A DNA stretch of 64,000 nt from contig NC_056743.1 of the NCBI RefSeq assembly GCF_019279795.1, positions 871,642,478 to 871,706,477 on the forward strand, written 5' to 3'. The notes beneath the pieces are model-generated. The model saw only the letters and a list, made by a program, of their open reading frames with translations. It ran no database searches and had not been told where the DNA came from. Within the stretch, counting starts at the first letter, position 1. Each line of letters begins with the position of its first letter. Made by a program: the position numbers and the translations under genes. This DNA is from Protopterus annectens. Taxonomy: Eukaryota; Chordata; Ceratodontiformes; Protopteridae. Positions 42,930-53,143 of this stretch are shown here, piece by piece.

Positions 42930-44289
42930 CCCCACTACAGGGCTGCACTGTCATATCATATGCCTGCAGCCCTAGGCTTCACCTCAGTAACTTGGCATTT
43001 TGCTAGCCTCCCTATCATGGTAAGGCTTCATCATATTAAGATGGTGCAGCTTGTGCCCCTGCCTCCTGCCTAGCAGTTCTACCATGTAATTAACATCACT
43101 GACCTTCCTTACCACTTTGAAGGGTCCCTCCCAAGCTGTCTGCAGCTTATGTGTCTGACAGGAATGATATCCATTACCTGCTGTCCCACAGCATACTCTC
43201 GGGCTTGAGCATGCCTGTCATACCAGGACCTTTTTCTGCTGCTGGGCTGCTGCCAGGTTCTCCTGGGGCAAGCTTATAAGCTTCTTAAGCTTTGTCCTGA
43301 GGCTTAGGATATATGCCACAACAGACTCCTTCTGGGATTTACATTCACCCTCCCACTCATTATGAATCAAATTTAAAGGTCCCCTCACCCTATGCCCATA
43401 CAGCAACTCAAAGGAGAAAAACCTGTGGATTCCTGGGGTACCTTCTCTGTATGCAAATAGCAGAGATGGAAAATATGTATCCCACTCTCTCTTAAACTGG
43501 CCTGCAAATACCCATAGCATGGTCTTCAGTGTAGCGTTTAACCTCTCCACAAGACCATTAGTCTGGAGATGGTAGGGGTGGTCTTTAGGTTCTACACCCC
43601 ACAGCATTTCCACAGAAAAGCCAGCAGGTCTGACATGAAATTGGCACCTCTGCCAGTCAGTATTTCTCTTGGGAACCTACCCTGCTGAAAGTCTCTAACA
43701 AAGCATTTGCCATCTTCTTTGCCTCGATGGAGGACAGAGCCACCACCTCAGGGTATCTAGCAGCATAATCTACTACCACCAGGATATATGTCTTCCCTGT
43801 GGAGCTTGGGGTACTCAGAGGCCCCACAATATCCATAGCTACCCTCTGAAATGGCTCCTTAATCACAGGCAAAGCCATGAAAGGAGCATTGACCATGTCT
43901 CCTGCCTTGCCTACTTTCTGGCACTGCTCACAGGTCCTGCAGTACCCTGTTACATCCCTTGGAATCCCAGGCCAATAAAGGTTCTGCATTATACATCTCT
44001 TGGTACACTTTATGCCCATATGACCTGCAAAGGGTGTGTCATGGGCTATGGATAGAAGTGCCAGATGGTAGGCTCTAGGCACTACCAACTGCTGTATTAC
44101 CTCACCCTCTAGCCCACCCTGAGGGGTCCACTCTCTATACAGTAGCCATTTGTTCCAGTATATAGACTCCCCTTTTCCTTGCGAATCAGGTGCTCCCCTA
44201 ACTGCCTCCCTCAAGCCTCTTAGTGTAGGGTCTGAGAGCTGAGTCTGTCTCAACTCTCCCTTTGTAACTCTTCCCAGCTCCACTTCCAT
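42930..44289 (-). pseudogene. Gypsy integrase remnant
   Basis: From 44289 (210 codons open to 43657): zinc-binding H-H-C-C (AHDTPFAGHMGIKC..., then YCRTCEQCQKVGKAGD), followed by the catalytic core (VAMDIVGPLSTPSSTGKTYI, VVDYAARYPEVVALSSIEA). After a gap and frameshift at about 43650-43615, YHLQTNGLVERLNATLK carries the catalytic glutamate and LLFAYREGTPGIHRFFSFEL follows (43218-43613). A degraded C-terminal GPF and HHLNMMKPYHDREA stretch lies at about 43000-43130. The aspartate-containing middle (TDQG block) falls in the damaged gap. The enzyme would insert element cDNA; this copy is dead. Confidence 0.88.
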
Positions 44290-45121
44290 AGGATGTCTGG
44301 CATCCTCTGACAGTGGTGCCTCACTGTTACCCTGGGTACTACACTCACCTCTGCCCTAACAGTCACTCTGTCCAAGGGGACATCAGTACCTACAAGCAGC
44401 TGTGGCTCTCCTTCAGGCTCACTGCTACAGGGTAGCTCCTTCCCTGAGATAGCCACCTCACCAGCCCTGGCTTCAAGTGTGGGGTCTGTCTGGGTCTCCT
44501 ACCTGGCTACCAGACCCACATGCCCATCTCCAAACCTAACTGCATGTAACTGTGTGCACACAAGGTACTGCATTATCAAATAATTTCCTATCAAGACATC
44601 TGCAGGGATATCCTCAAACACACCTACTTGCTTCCTTTTCCACCCTCCAAGTCAAGGTGAACCCTGGCCAAAGGCATTTGGAATGGGTTCCATCTTAAAG
44701 ATCTGACTGGAGTGGACTACCCAAGCAAGTACTGCTTCTCTTTAACCACTGCAGGCTTCACAATGGTTATGTCAGAGGCTGTCTCTCTCTTAGCAGTGGC
44801 CTGTTTTCCATCCACTAAGATCGGATATAAACTCTGGTGATAGTTTGGCAACTCTGTTGTCTCCAGACAACTTACCACTGGCATACTGTTATTCCCACTT
44901 GGTGGCTCACCCACATTATGTTTCCCACCTTGCTTCCATGGACATCTATATGATACATGGCCCCACTGGTTACATTTAAAACATCTAACCCTTGATCCTG
45001 GCCATGCATCTGAACTAGTGGCTTTTCCTGTTACTGGTGGACTCTGTTGGGGTGGTTTAGGCTGCCTATCATGGTTTCCCTTATATCCATATACAGCACT
45101 GGGTATCCCCTTCCTGTGCAA
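44290..45121 (-). pseudogene. Gypsy nucleocapsid, protease and linker remnant
   Basis: At 44717-45121 a CCHC knuckle, RCFKCNQWGHVSYRCPWKQ (about 44930-44990), is followed by a protease-like region: YPILVDGKQATAKRETASDI then TIVKP. Here the usual D-T/S-G/A triad reads ETAS, so the active-site aspartate is lost. Downstream in other frames, a short conserved post-protease stretch (about 44540-44620) is followed by the open linker 44250-44456 and then integrase. No reverse transcriptase lies in this gap, which is only ~430 bp. Confidence 0.75.
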
Positions 45122-45139
45122 TGATGCCCTGCTTGCTAA

Positions 45140-46079
45140 TTAGAGATCCCCTGGTTTCACCAGCTCATCTGCTGTGTTACATTCTTTATCTGGTAACCAG
45201 ATCTTCATGTCCTCAGGCAAAGTGCTAAGGGCTTGTTCCCTCATCAAAAGGTCTGCTAGGCCTTCAAAAGTGGTGACCTGACACCCGTTCACCCATCTAT
45301 GAAAATAAGTGCTTAACTCAGCAATATATTTACACAAACTTTCATCTGCTTTGTGCCTATGCTCACAAAACTTTTTTCTATAAGCTTCAGGTGTTAACTT
45401 AAAACACTCTAATAAACAATTTTTAACAGTATTGTAATTTAAGTAATCATTATCAGACAATTTAGAAATAGCAGTTACAGCTTTACCATGGAGTAAGGGG
45501 GTCAGAAGCCATACCCACAGTCCATGGTCAACATTATACAGTTTACCTACCCTTTCAAACATATGAATAAAACTCAAAATTATCACCCTCTGTGAATGGT
45601 GGAAGAAATTTATGAAACGTTTCTTCTGGGGTTCAGTTATTTGCTTCCCCATTACCTCCATGACCCTGGTGAAGATCCAGCATCTCCTTTTCATGTTGCT
45701 TCTGCCTCTGATTTTACTCAGCTTCCAGATGTCTCAGTTTCTCATTTTCTTCAGCCTCCAGACATCTCAGTCTCTCTGCTGATTCTATTTCCAAACATTT
45801 GGCCTCATGTTCAAGTCTCTAATACCAGACAGATTTTTAAGTCCTCTATGGAAAGGTTGAACTGTCCATTTTCTGAGAATTGTACATCCCCAAAGCCAGT
45901 CTGGTTGTCTTCCTGGTTGCTGGTCTGTGATGCAGCTATGACTAAGGCTGCAACCATTTCCACTTTAGTCAGGTTGGACTGCACCAGTCCTTTGGCTTGG
46001 CACATCTCAACCAACTGGCTCTTTGTCAGCTTGCCATACTCCTCTGCTGATATCCTGACCTGTTCTCCCTGACTAAGCT
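45140..46079 (-). pseudogene. Gypsy gag remnant with SCAN-like capsid region
   Basis: The N-terminal part (46079-45811) has YGKLTKSQLVEMCQAKGLVQ, a short helical segment common at the start of this type of Gag. After a stop and shift, the frame 45694-45140 (184 codons) contains a capsid-like region whose end reads YRKKFCEHRHKADESL, then LSTYFHRWVNGC and LADLLMREQALSTLPEDMKI. This strongly resembles the vertebrate SCAN domain, which is thought to derive from the Gag of Gmr1-like Gypsy elements. It is followed by the zinc knuckle in the neighbouring entry. Confidence 0.8.
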
Positions 46080-46213
46080 AACACAAAAAAAATAAAACTA
46101 TTGTGATATGAAACTCTGAATTTAGTTACCACTGTTTACAGGCTACAAGAATTCAATATCCACACCAGTGAATCCTAATATGTGGATATCCCACCACTGC
46201 CAACCAATACATG

Positions 46214-47757
46214 TGAAGCTCCACCTCTGGCCCAGTAATCAAGGGGCCTCAATCTTCAGCACTGGGACCAGTGGGGGGACATACAGTAGGAGGATGCCAC
46301 GTGCACACACAGTACTTCCAGATGCAGCTCTCTGCATCAAGTATAATTTCCCTTAAGAGCACTCAGAGACCACAATCAACCCGGGGCTGTTTTCTCCCTC
46401 TTTCTCCAGACCTGCAATAAGACTCCCCACTGGCATAACTATAGAGTTGAGATATTAGCTGAGTGACCAAACCAAGACCTCCAGCACTCTCTCTGTCCAA
46501 CCAGTGCGTGTCCCTGCACAAGTAGCTGACACACACACTCTTTGAGGTTTGAGTTGTACACACACACACACACACACCTGGGAAAGGCTGGCACAGATTT
46601 ACTAGGTATGCCCCCTTCTGCCCAGACTATAAGGTAGTTCCCCCTGCTACCAGTCACTTCTTATCAGCTACTTTAAGGCCCTTAACAAAGGGTGTCCAAT
46701 ATTATTGTGTAATGTTATTATCAACACATATATATATAATAGTTTGTCTAAGAGCAAGGCTATTAGGAGTGGCCTACACATTGTCACCAAACAAACATGT
46801 AAGTCTCTACACAGATCAGCCACAATGAAATGTTTAAATGCATTTAATAATAAATAAAGAACAAGGCAATATTAAATATATATGTGCAGTGATATCAGAG
46901 TTCAAAATCACACAAATTTTTTAAACAACATTGCAGGACAGTCTCAAATTAAGAAATAAAAATATCTAAGCTAATCTTTGCTGTATTCCTGACTATGTCT
47001 AAAAGAATTATATTGCACCCTAGTATACTTACTTCAGAGCAAGCAAGGCAGATGTGGTGAGTAGATCTTGATGATGTCAGCTCAAAGGCAAAATACAGAA
47101 TACTCTCAGAGACTTCCTAAATTAATATCTCAAATATTACTGCTGGGATATCTTTCAGAATAACAATTTATTGTCATCTTACTCTATCCCAGGTAAAACC
47201 CACGCTGCCGAAGGCTAGCAGTATTAAGCATCCACCTGTGAAAATACATAGACCTCAGAACTTTTACCAAATGGTGGAAGTTGTAAAATACTTTACATTC
47301 CTCCACATTTAAAGACAATACAGAAAACCTCTCTAGTACAGGCATTATGTCTGTTGCTGAACTGAAACTGAAATATAACATCTTTTTTATGGCCCAGCCA
47401 TAAAGTAATTTAATTTCAAAGTTTTGCAAGTTAACCTCCTGTGTTCCAGTTTCCCTTGTTAAAAAGATATACATTTAAATAGTTACGATCTTGTATTCCA
47501 GTAGGGTACATTGTGCATACATTTTCAAACTCAGTACTTTACAAACCCTTTTCAACAAACATCTGTACCAGTAGTTTGATACACACCTGACATACAGTTC
47601 TAATACATTTGTAACACAAGTATCTTATACGAATCATGTTGATATTCACAAATGACATAAAATTATTTACAAAATTCCAGACAGCTGTGCTGGCAAATGT
47701 TACACATCCACTGCCCTATTTCTCCTGGAATAGCTGGCAATACCTCACATCATCACA
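46214..47757 (-). repeat. Gypsy 5' LTR
   Basis: In element orientation it begins TGTGATGATGTG at 47757 and ends ...TTCA at 46214. It is homologous to 36189-37806 with many substitutions and indels. The primer-binding site should lie just below 46214; a tggttggcagtggtggg stretch (minus strand, about 46190-46206) is a candidate, but the tRNA is not identified. Confidence 0.82.
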
Positions 47758-48001
47758 GTGCCCACCAAACAGCCATTTTAGTGAATGTATACAGCTCAGA
47801 TGACTGTGATCAAATGAATTAGTATGATTAATAACTGCATACTGATAGCGTACGGCTCAAATGTTTCATTGTGATCAAATGAACAATTATATACATAAAT
47901 AATACCCCGAATAATATATTTCAGGTTGTTGTCCCATGCATTCAGTGTAGTTCATTACACACCCCCATGATCAATGCATAAAAATGCTGTTTATATTAAC
48001 A
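47758..48001. other. unassigned AT-rich sequence
   Basis: Contains tgtgatcaaatga twice (about 47798 and 47870). Nothing else was recognised. Confidence 0.3.
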
Positions 48002-48142
48002 TTCATAGGTTCACAGGTTCATAGATTACTACTAGGTTAGCTGTTCTTGTGGGTCATTTGAAATCCAGCCAATTACCCCATGTGTGAATCAAACCCTAAA
48101 TCTTGTGTTTGTAAACAATTTAACCATTATGCCTACCACCCA
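48002..48142 (-). mobile_element. tRNA-derived SINE with LINE-type tail
   Basis: Minus strand: ggcataatggttaaattg (A-box-like), gggtttgattcac (B-box-like), then cagctaacctagtag and a tail with ctatgaacctgtgaacctat. Same family as 2160-2795. Immediately beyond its head (48143-48170) a second head-like ggctggcataatggttattg reads on the plus strand, so two SINE heads meet. Confidence 0.7.
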
Positions 48143-48511
48143 GGTTGGCTGGCATAATGGTTATTGGGAGGCTGGTGTATTCATGTAAAGAAAAAGAAAC
48201 CCCAAAATAAGTAGTAATGTCTGACCTCAGACTGTGATTGGTTATTTGCTGGGAAATATTCAGAATCAGTAACATTACTGCACCCGACATAAGGTATCTA
48301 GGTTGGCTACAAACACACACAGAAACACACACACATATGTACATGCCCACCAAATACAACCACATCATAGACTGGGTGCACCTTAATGAACATATAATAG
48401 CCACAGTGATATATTTCATCCTTTTTGCTGTTAGATGCATACCAGACAAACCACTGCAACTCCCTACGCATACAAGTACATGGATAAGCATATATTTATG
48501 TACACTCACTT

Positions 48512-48513
<2 letters not shown>

Positions 48514-48599
<86 letters not shown>
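48514..48599. repeat. (CA)n microsatellite
   Basis: About 42 CA units. Frames through it are not genes. Confidence 0.96.
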
Positions 48600-48601
<2 letters not shown>

Positions 48602-48659
48602 TAGCTATCCAGCCTCTTAGCACAACAATCAGAAACAAATTTTAAATAAAGCTCTTATA

Positions 48660-48870
48660 TACTCAAAAATTGCTAGAAAAACAGGGTTTGCATTAACATG
48701 TGCCACTTGATGCATATGAAATCTGAACCTCAAATGGTTGTCACTGTTTAATGACTGTAATCTACAACTATTTGAACCACAACTTTTACAAGCAAAAGAC
48801 CAAACATATCAGGCAAAATAAGGGCATATTGTTAAATCTGAGATAGATGAGAGGTATCTCTTTCTCTCTC
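48660..48870. repeat. Dispersed repeat related to 1640-1823
   Basis: Shares tttgcattaacatg, aaatctgaacctcaaatg and tgactgtaatct wording with the repeat at 1640-1823, and ends near a gaggtat segment before a CT tract. A shorter relative is at about 49225-49320 (aagaaacagaccaaacatat, gctgagaggtatt). Confidence 0.45.
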
Positions 48871-48920
48871 TCTCTCTCTCACACACACTCTCTCACCACA
48901 CACACACACACACACACATA
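48863..48920. repeat. (CT)n / (CA)n tract
   Basis: CT units then CA units with a short interruption. Confidence 0.9.
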
Positions 48921-49327
48921 CAAAACACAGCTCTCAACTTCTGTTGTCTGAACCTTAAATTTGTGCAGCTGTACCTTTGTATGGGAACCTGCTTCAGCTA
49001 AATATATGGTGGCTGGTTGAACTACCATCAAGAGGAAGAGAATGCTGCTGTCCATGGATTGCTGGTTCATCATTTTTTGGTTAGCTCTCAAATGTACTTT
49101 TATTTATATTTCTTGTAGAACTGAATGAGACTGTAAACCTTTACTTTTGTTTTCTGCTTCATGAGTCATGCTGGCTAAATTCATACTTCTTGCCAGTTCA
49201 GAAGGAATTCATTCTTGAAGCATCGATCAAAATAAACCCACAAATTTTACAAGAAACAGACCAAACATATTAGGTAAAATAAAGGACATTCTAATAAATC
49301 AGGACAGCTGAGAGGTATTCTTTCTCA

Positions 49328-49375
<48 letters not shown>

Positions 49376-49378
49376 CAC

Positions 49379-49449
<71 letters not shown>
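49328..49449. repeat. (CT)n / (CA)n microsatellite
   Basis: Short CT run then about 55 CA units with two CG interruptions. It follows the second copy of the dispersed repeat, as the tract at 48863 follows the first. Confidence 0.95.
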
Positions 49450-49453
<4 letters not shown>

Positions 49454-50299
49454 TGACAGAACCATTTGAAGTCTGATTGCGTGTAAATGAATGAATTGTT
49501 TTTTATATAATAGCCTAATAATTTTTATCTGACATCTCTCTGATGATGAATACAATTTCCTGTTTATACTCTGGCTGCTCATCTGAATGTAAAGCCTACA
49601 ACATAGGAGGAAAGGGAGCAGAAAATCCTTGAATGGACAGCCAGAAGGCAAAACAGCAGAACTGTCCATTTGCTGTCTGGCTCTTCATTGATGTAAATGG
49701 GTGCCTCTGTAGCATTACTGGGTGCTCCATGAGAGACTGTACCTGTTGGCTGTGTCATTTCTGGGGAAGTACATCTAGGAAATCAGAAAACTTGAATTTT
49801 ATTCCTGTAGAACCACTGGGGCCTAATTATTTTCAGCAGTGGGATCAACCATATAACATTGTACGTTGCTGTGACTATGCACCAGAGTAATAGATTTGGC
49901 AGGACAAGCAGATGACTAATTGAATACTAATAGTGCTGTTCAAATTCCTAAAACAACATTTTTCCCACAGAGAGATGTGCCTTTTTAGCATTACTCTACA
50001 TGTACAAAGGCAGAGCCTTTATTTTTTGTTTTCTGCGTGAAGCATATGACTATGCCTTAGGTACCATAGGGACAGGAGAAAAGAGTGCTTAGAGTGCAAT
50101 GTGCATCTACAGGTATGAATGCGTTAACTGTCAGGAGTTGTCATTTACTAGATGTATGAAATTTATAATTCTTCTTTTAGTGTCAAGAGCTGTATATTTT
50201 CATAGCTGCATGAAAATTGTTAGTAGTCTTTCTGGTAATGCTGTCATGCGTGCTAGAGTTAAACTGTTTTCACTCACATATTGCTTCCTATCAAAAGTG
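49450..50299. other. unassigned intergenic sequence
   Basis: No recognised gene. The open frames (49633-49890, 50099-50338) carry no motif. Confidence 0.3.
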
Positions 50300-51900
50300 T
50301 TTTATTTATTTATTTATTTAATTATTTACATTTGTTGACCGGGAGTGTCCAACTGGATGTAGGTCCATTTTCAGCGGAGGCCTGGGGAGAAAAGCTCCAC
50401 AGTTAAAATAAACAGATAGTAGTTACAATGGATTACATAACGATTAGCAATTTGATTAACATAGCAATTAATTACAAACATATTTGCAGATGAAGAACAT
50501 AGTACATCAGTAGACAACTAGAATCTTTATCTGCGAAGTACATAACAGACATTAACAAATGTTACAATAAGAAGTTCCTGCTATATAATAAGTACTAGGC
50601 TTATGAGCATCTGAGCTTGTTATAATCAAGGTATTTACTGGGGTGGAAAGAAAGGTAGTGGTTGGATGGGGTGGGTGACATTAGAGTGGGAGTTGCAAGG
50701 GCATAGCCAGCATGTCTTTAGGTGTGCTTTTAGTAAACTTTTGAAGTGGGTGCATGATGGTATGCAGGTAATTGTGGGTGGGAGGGAGTTCCATAATTTG
50801 GCTATGGCGCAAGAGAATAGTGCTTCACCAGCAGAGTTATTGGCTTTAGTGATCTGCAAGTGATTTTTGTTGCTGGATCTTAGTGGTCTGGTGGTGTGAT
50901 AGGATTGGAGTAGATTCTGGAGGGATGGGACTTTTAGTGGATGGTTTACTAGTTTGTGGGCGAGTGAGAGTTGATACCACTGAAGGAGGTGAGGGAGTTC
51001 AGGCCAGCCCAGTTCAGCAAGTAAGAGACAGTGGTGACTACGGTAGGATGCCCATGTGGCGAATTTGGTGATTTTGTTGTAGCAGGTCTCTAACTTGTTT
51101 AGATCTCATTGCCTTAGGTTGGTATATATTGGAGAGGCATAAAGTAGGTGGAGATACGGTGGGAATTTGCTATTGAAATCTTTGCTGCTTTGGTGAGAAG
51201 TTGCTTATTTCTCCTAATTTTTTTGAGGACTTTTTTATGGTCAAGGATATGTGAATGTCAAATTTTAGTTTGTCTATTTCCACTGCTAGCAATTTGGTGT
51301 GTTCAGTTGGGTATACAGTGGTGTTGTCTTTTGCTATGATGTTAAAGTGAGAGTTGTTTTGAGTATGTTTGGTGGGTTGAAAGATGAGTAGTTTCATTTT
51401 GTTTGGGTTGAGTATTAATTGGGCATCGGATAACCAAGTTTTAACAGAGGAAAAGGCTTCCTGTGTGACGTTTTGCAGTTTGGGTAGGGACTGGGCTGAG
51501 CAGATGATGGTTGAGTCATCTGCGTATTGTATGAGTGTGCCATGTTTGGTGGCAGAGGCTAGATTATTGGTGAAAAACAGAGAAGGGTAGGGGTCCAAGG
51601 ATGGATTCTTGGGGAACCCCTATGGAGACAGGTAGTTGGGGAGATATGTCATTCTGCCATACAACAGATTGTTGGCGGTCAGGCAGGTAACTCTGAAACC
51701 AGTTGGTGACTGATTGAGAGAAGGATAGGTTATTGAGGACAGAGATGAGTTGTTTGTGTGGGACCATGTCAAATGCTTTAGATAGGTCTAGGAAAGTAGC
51801 AGAGGAGAGATAGCCATTGTTTTTATGCTGAAGGATAGTGTTAGTAAAGGAGAGTAAGGCAGTGGCGGTGCTATGGTTTGGTTGGTGTTAAATAAAATTA
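50300..51900 (-). mobile_element. L2-like LINE, 5'-truncated
   Basis: The 3' end on the minus strand is an (AAAT)n-like tail at about 50300-50325. The reading order of reverse transcriptase and C-terminal blocks is consistent from 51880 down to 50635. It is a second, better preserved relative of the LINE at 15400-18300. Confidence 0.75.
50635..51880 (-). pseudogene. L2-like LINE reverse transcriptase, C-terminal half
   Basis: The block encoding FLDLSKAFDMVPHKQL-type wording (about 51750-51790) leads into 51564-51767, with WFQSYLPDRQQSV and IGVPQESILGPLPF. After a frameshift, 51170-51598 holds the catalytic YADDSTIICSAQSLPKLQN and WLSDAQLILNPNKMKLLIF. The C-terminal end is at 50635-50859 (LWNSLPPTITCIPSCTHFKS). 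The YADD catalytic box is intact, but at least two frameshifts separate the parts and the endonuclease is missing. Confidence 0.82.
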
Positions 51901-52598
51901 AGAATTCAATACACAGGATGTTCAGATTCAAAAGTTTACTAGTGTACACCAGGAGGCAAAAAACCATACAAGTACAGAATTTTGTCTGACATGAAACAGG
52001 AAGCAGACAATTTTATATAGGTTTAACATTCAAGCTATGCCCACCTTACTGATGTGATATGTCACAGGGCATCTACATCACTTTAGCTTACACGCCTCTA
52101 TTCTTTTAATCTGCTGATGCAGTATATTCTAAAAAACTTTTCCTCTAGATACAATACGGCCTTGCTATCCAGCTGGTCAGTCATAATGTCTTTCTGTAAA
52201 GTTACTTGTTCAAGGTTTCATATCGTTTCGAATACAATAGCAGCTTCAGTCTTTTAATGTACGTCTTTGTTCTCTGTTATACTTTCTCACACAGCTGTGT
52301 GCTATCTAAGTAACACATATACAAGGCCAGATCATCCCAACAGGAAAGAACAGAAGATTTCATTATTTCACACATTTAATTTCCTGACCCAGCAGATAAT
52401 CATTTATGAAAAGCATAAACATTAAAACTTGCTAAGCTAGCATTCTGCCAGGGTCAGAGATCAGCTTTTGCTTCAAGCCACACCGCAGTTTCAAAACCAC
52501 TTCACATTTAGACATGAATTAATTTTACTACTATATGATTAATAGAATAAAATGCATTATATACTACTTTGCTTTTAAGCTAGCATTTCTCAAGTATT
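51901..52598. other. unassigned, possible solo-LTR-like AT-rich stretch
   Basis: No coding features. Composition is LTR-like, but no paired boundary or target duplication was found. Confidence 0.3.
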
Positions 52599-52967
52599 CA
52601 TAGGTTCATAGGTTCATACTAGGCTATCTGCCCTAGGGCATTTATAAGCCTAGCCAGAGTGTGTTTGGCTTTAGCCACCCATTTTAAATTAATTTTGCTA
52701 TGCCTTTTTTTGAGGTTAGTATACTGTGCCTCTGTCTAACAGTGACACAGAAGTGATAGCCGGGGTAAACCTACGATCTCCCATCCACTCATCAAGATTC
52801 CTCTTGAAGAGAGTCAATGTGGGACTCTGCCTAACCTGGACTGGGATTTTATTCCAGAGTGAAGGGAGCCTCTGGGTTATGAATCTGTCCCTCCAGCATG
52901 TCCTATTTATTTCAGTGCTGAGGTTCAAGTCTCTCGAGTGCATAGCTCGATGGGATTTGGATTTTCT
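52599..52967 (-). mobile_element. CR1-like LINE, copy E, 3' end
   Basis: Minus-strand 3' terminus with the octamer-type tail (cataggttcataggttcata on the plus strand) and the ORF2 C-terminus (52716-52943: INRTCWRDRFITQRLPSLWN, FKRNLDEWMGDRRFTP). It is cut at 52967 by an L1 insertion and resumes at 60415. Confidence 0.85.
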
Positions 52968-53143
52968 TTTTTTTTTAAAACAAGTTTATTGTTTTTAACA
53001 TACAAAATAAATATCATAACAATTTTATACAAGCAATTAAAATAGAAATAGTTATAACATTCAATAAAATAACCAAAGTATTTACAAAGACATCCACTAC
53101 AAATCAAATCAATTGATTAAACTATAATGTCATGGTATTGAGA

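Larger units (their letters stand above)
36189..47757 (-). mobile_element. Ty3/Gypsy LTR retrotransposon, Gmr1-like, with LINE insertions
   Basis: Minus-strand element bounded by two diverged LTRs (36189-37806 and 46214-47757). Gag lies next to the right (5') LTR, then protease, then integrase. Between integrase and the polypurine tract sit two CR1-like LINEs (37850-40448, 40449-42910). No reverse transcriptase or RNase H was found. Gag has a SCAN-like region. Protease runs into integrase through a ~100-residue linker, the order of Gmr1-like elements (protease-integrase-reverse transcriptase). LTR divergence and many stops mark it as old. No target duplication could be fixed. Confidence 0.82.

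Noticed and set aside
43313..46356. Plus-strand frames opposite the Gypsy element
   Set aside because: They are shadows of the minus-strand gag and integrase coding sequence.
51901..52598. Solo LTR
   Set aside because: Composition is suggestive, but no TG..CA boundaries with target duplication and no second copy were found in the window.
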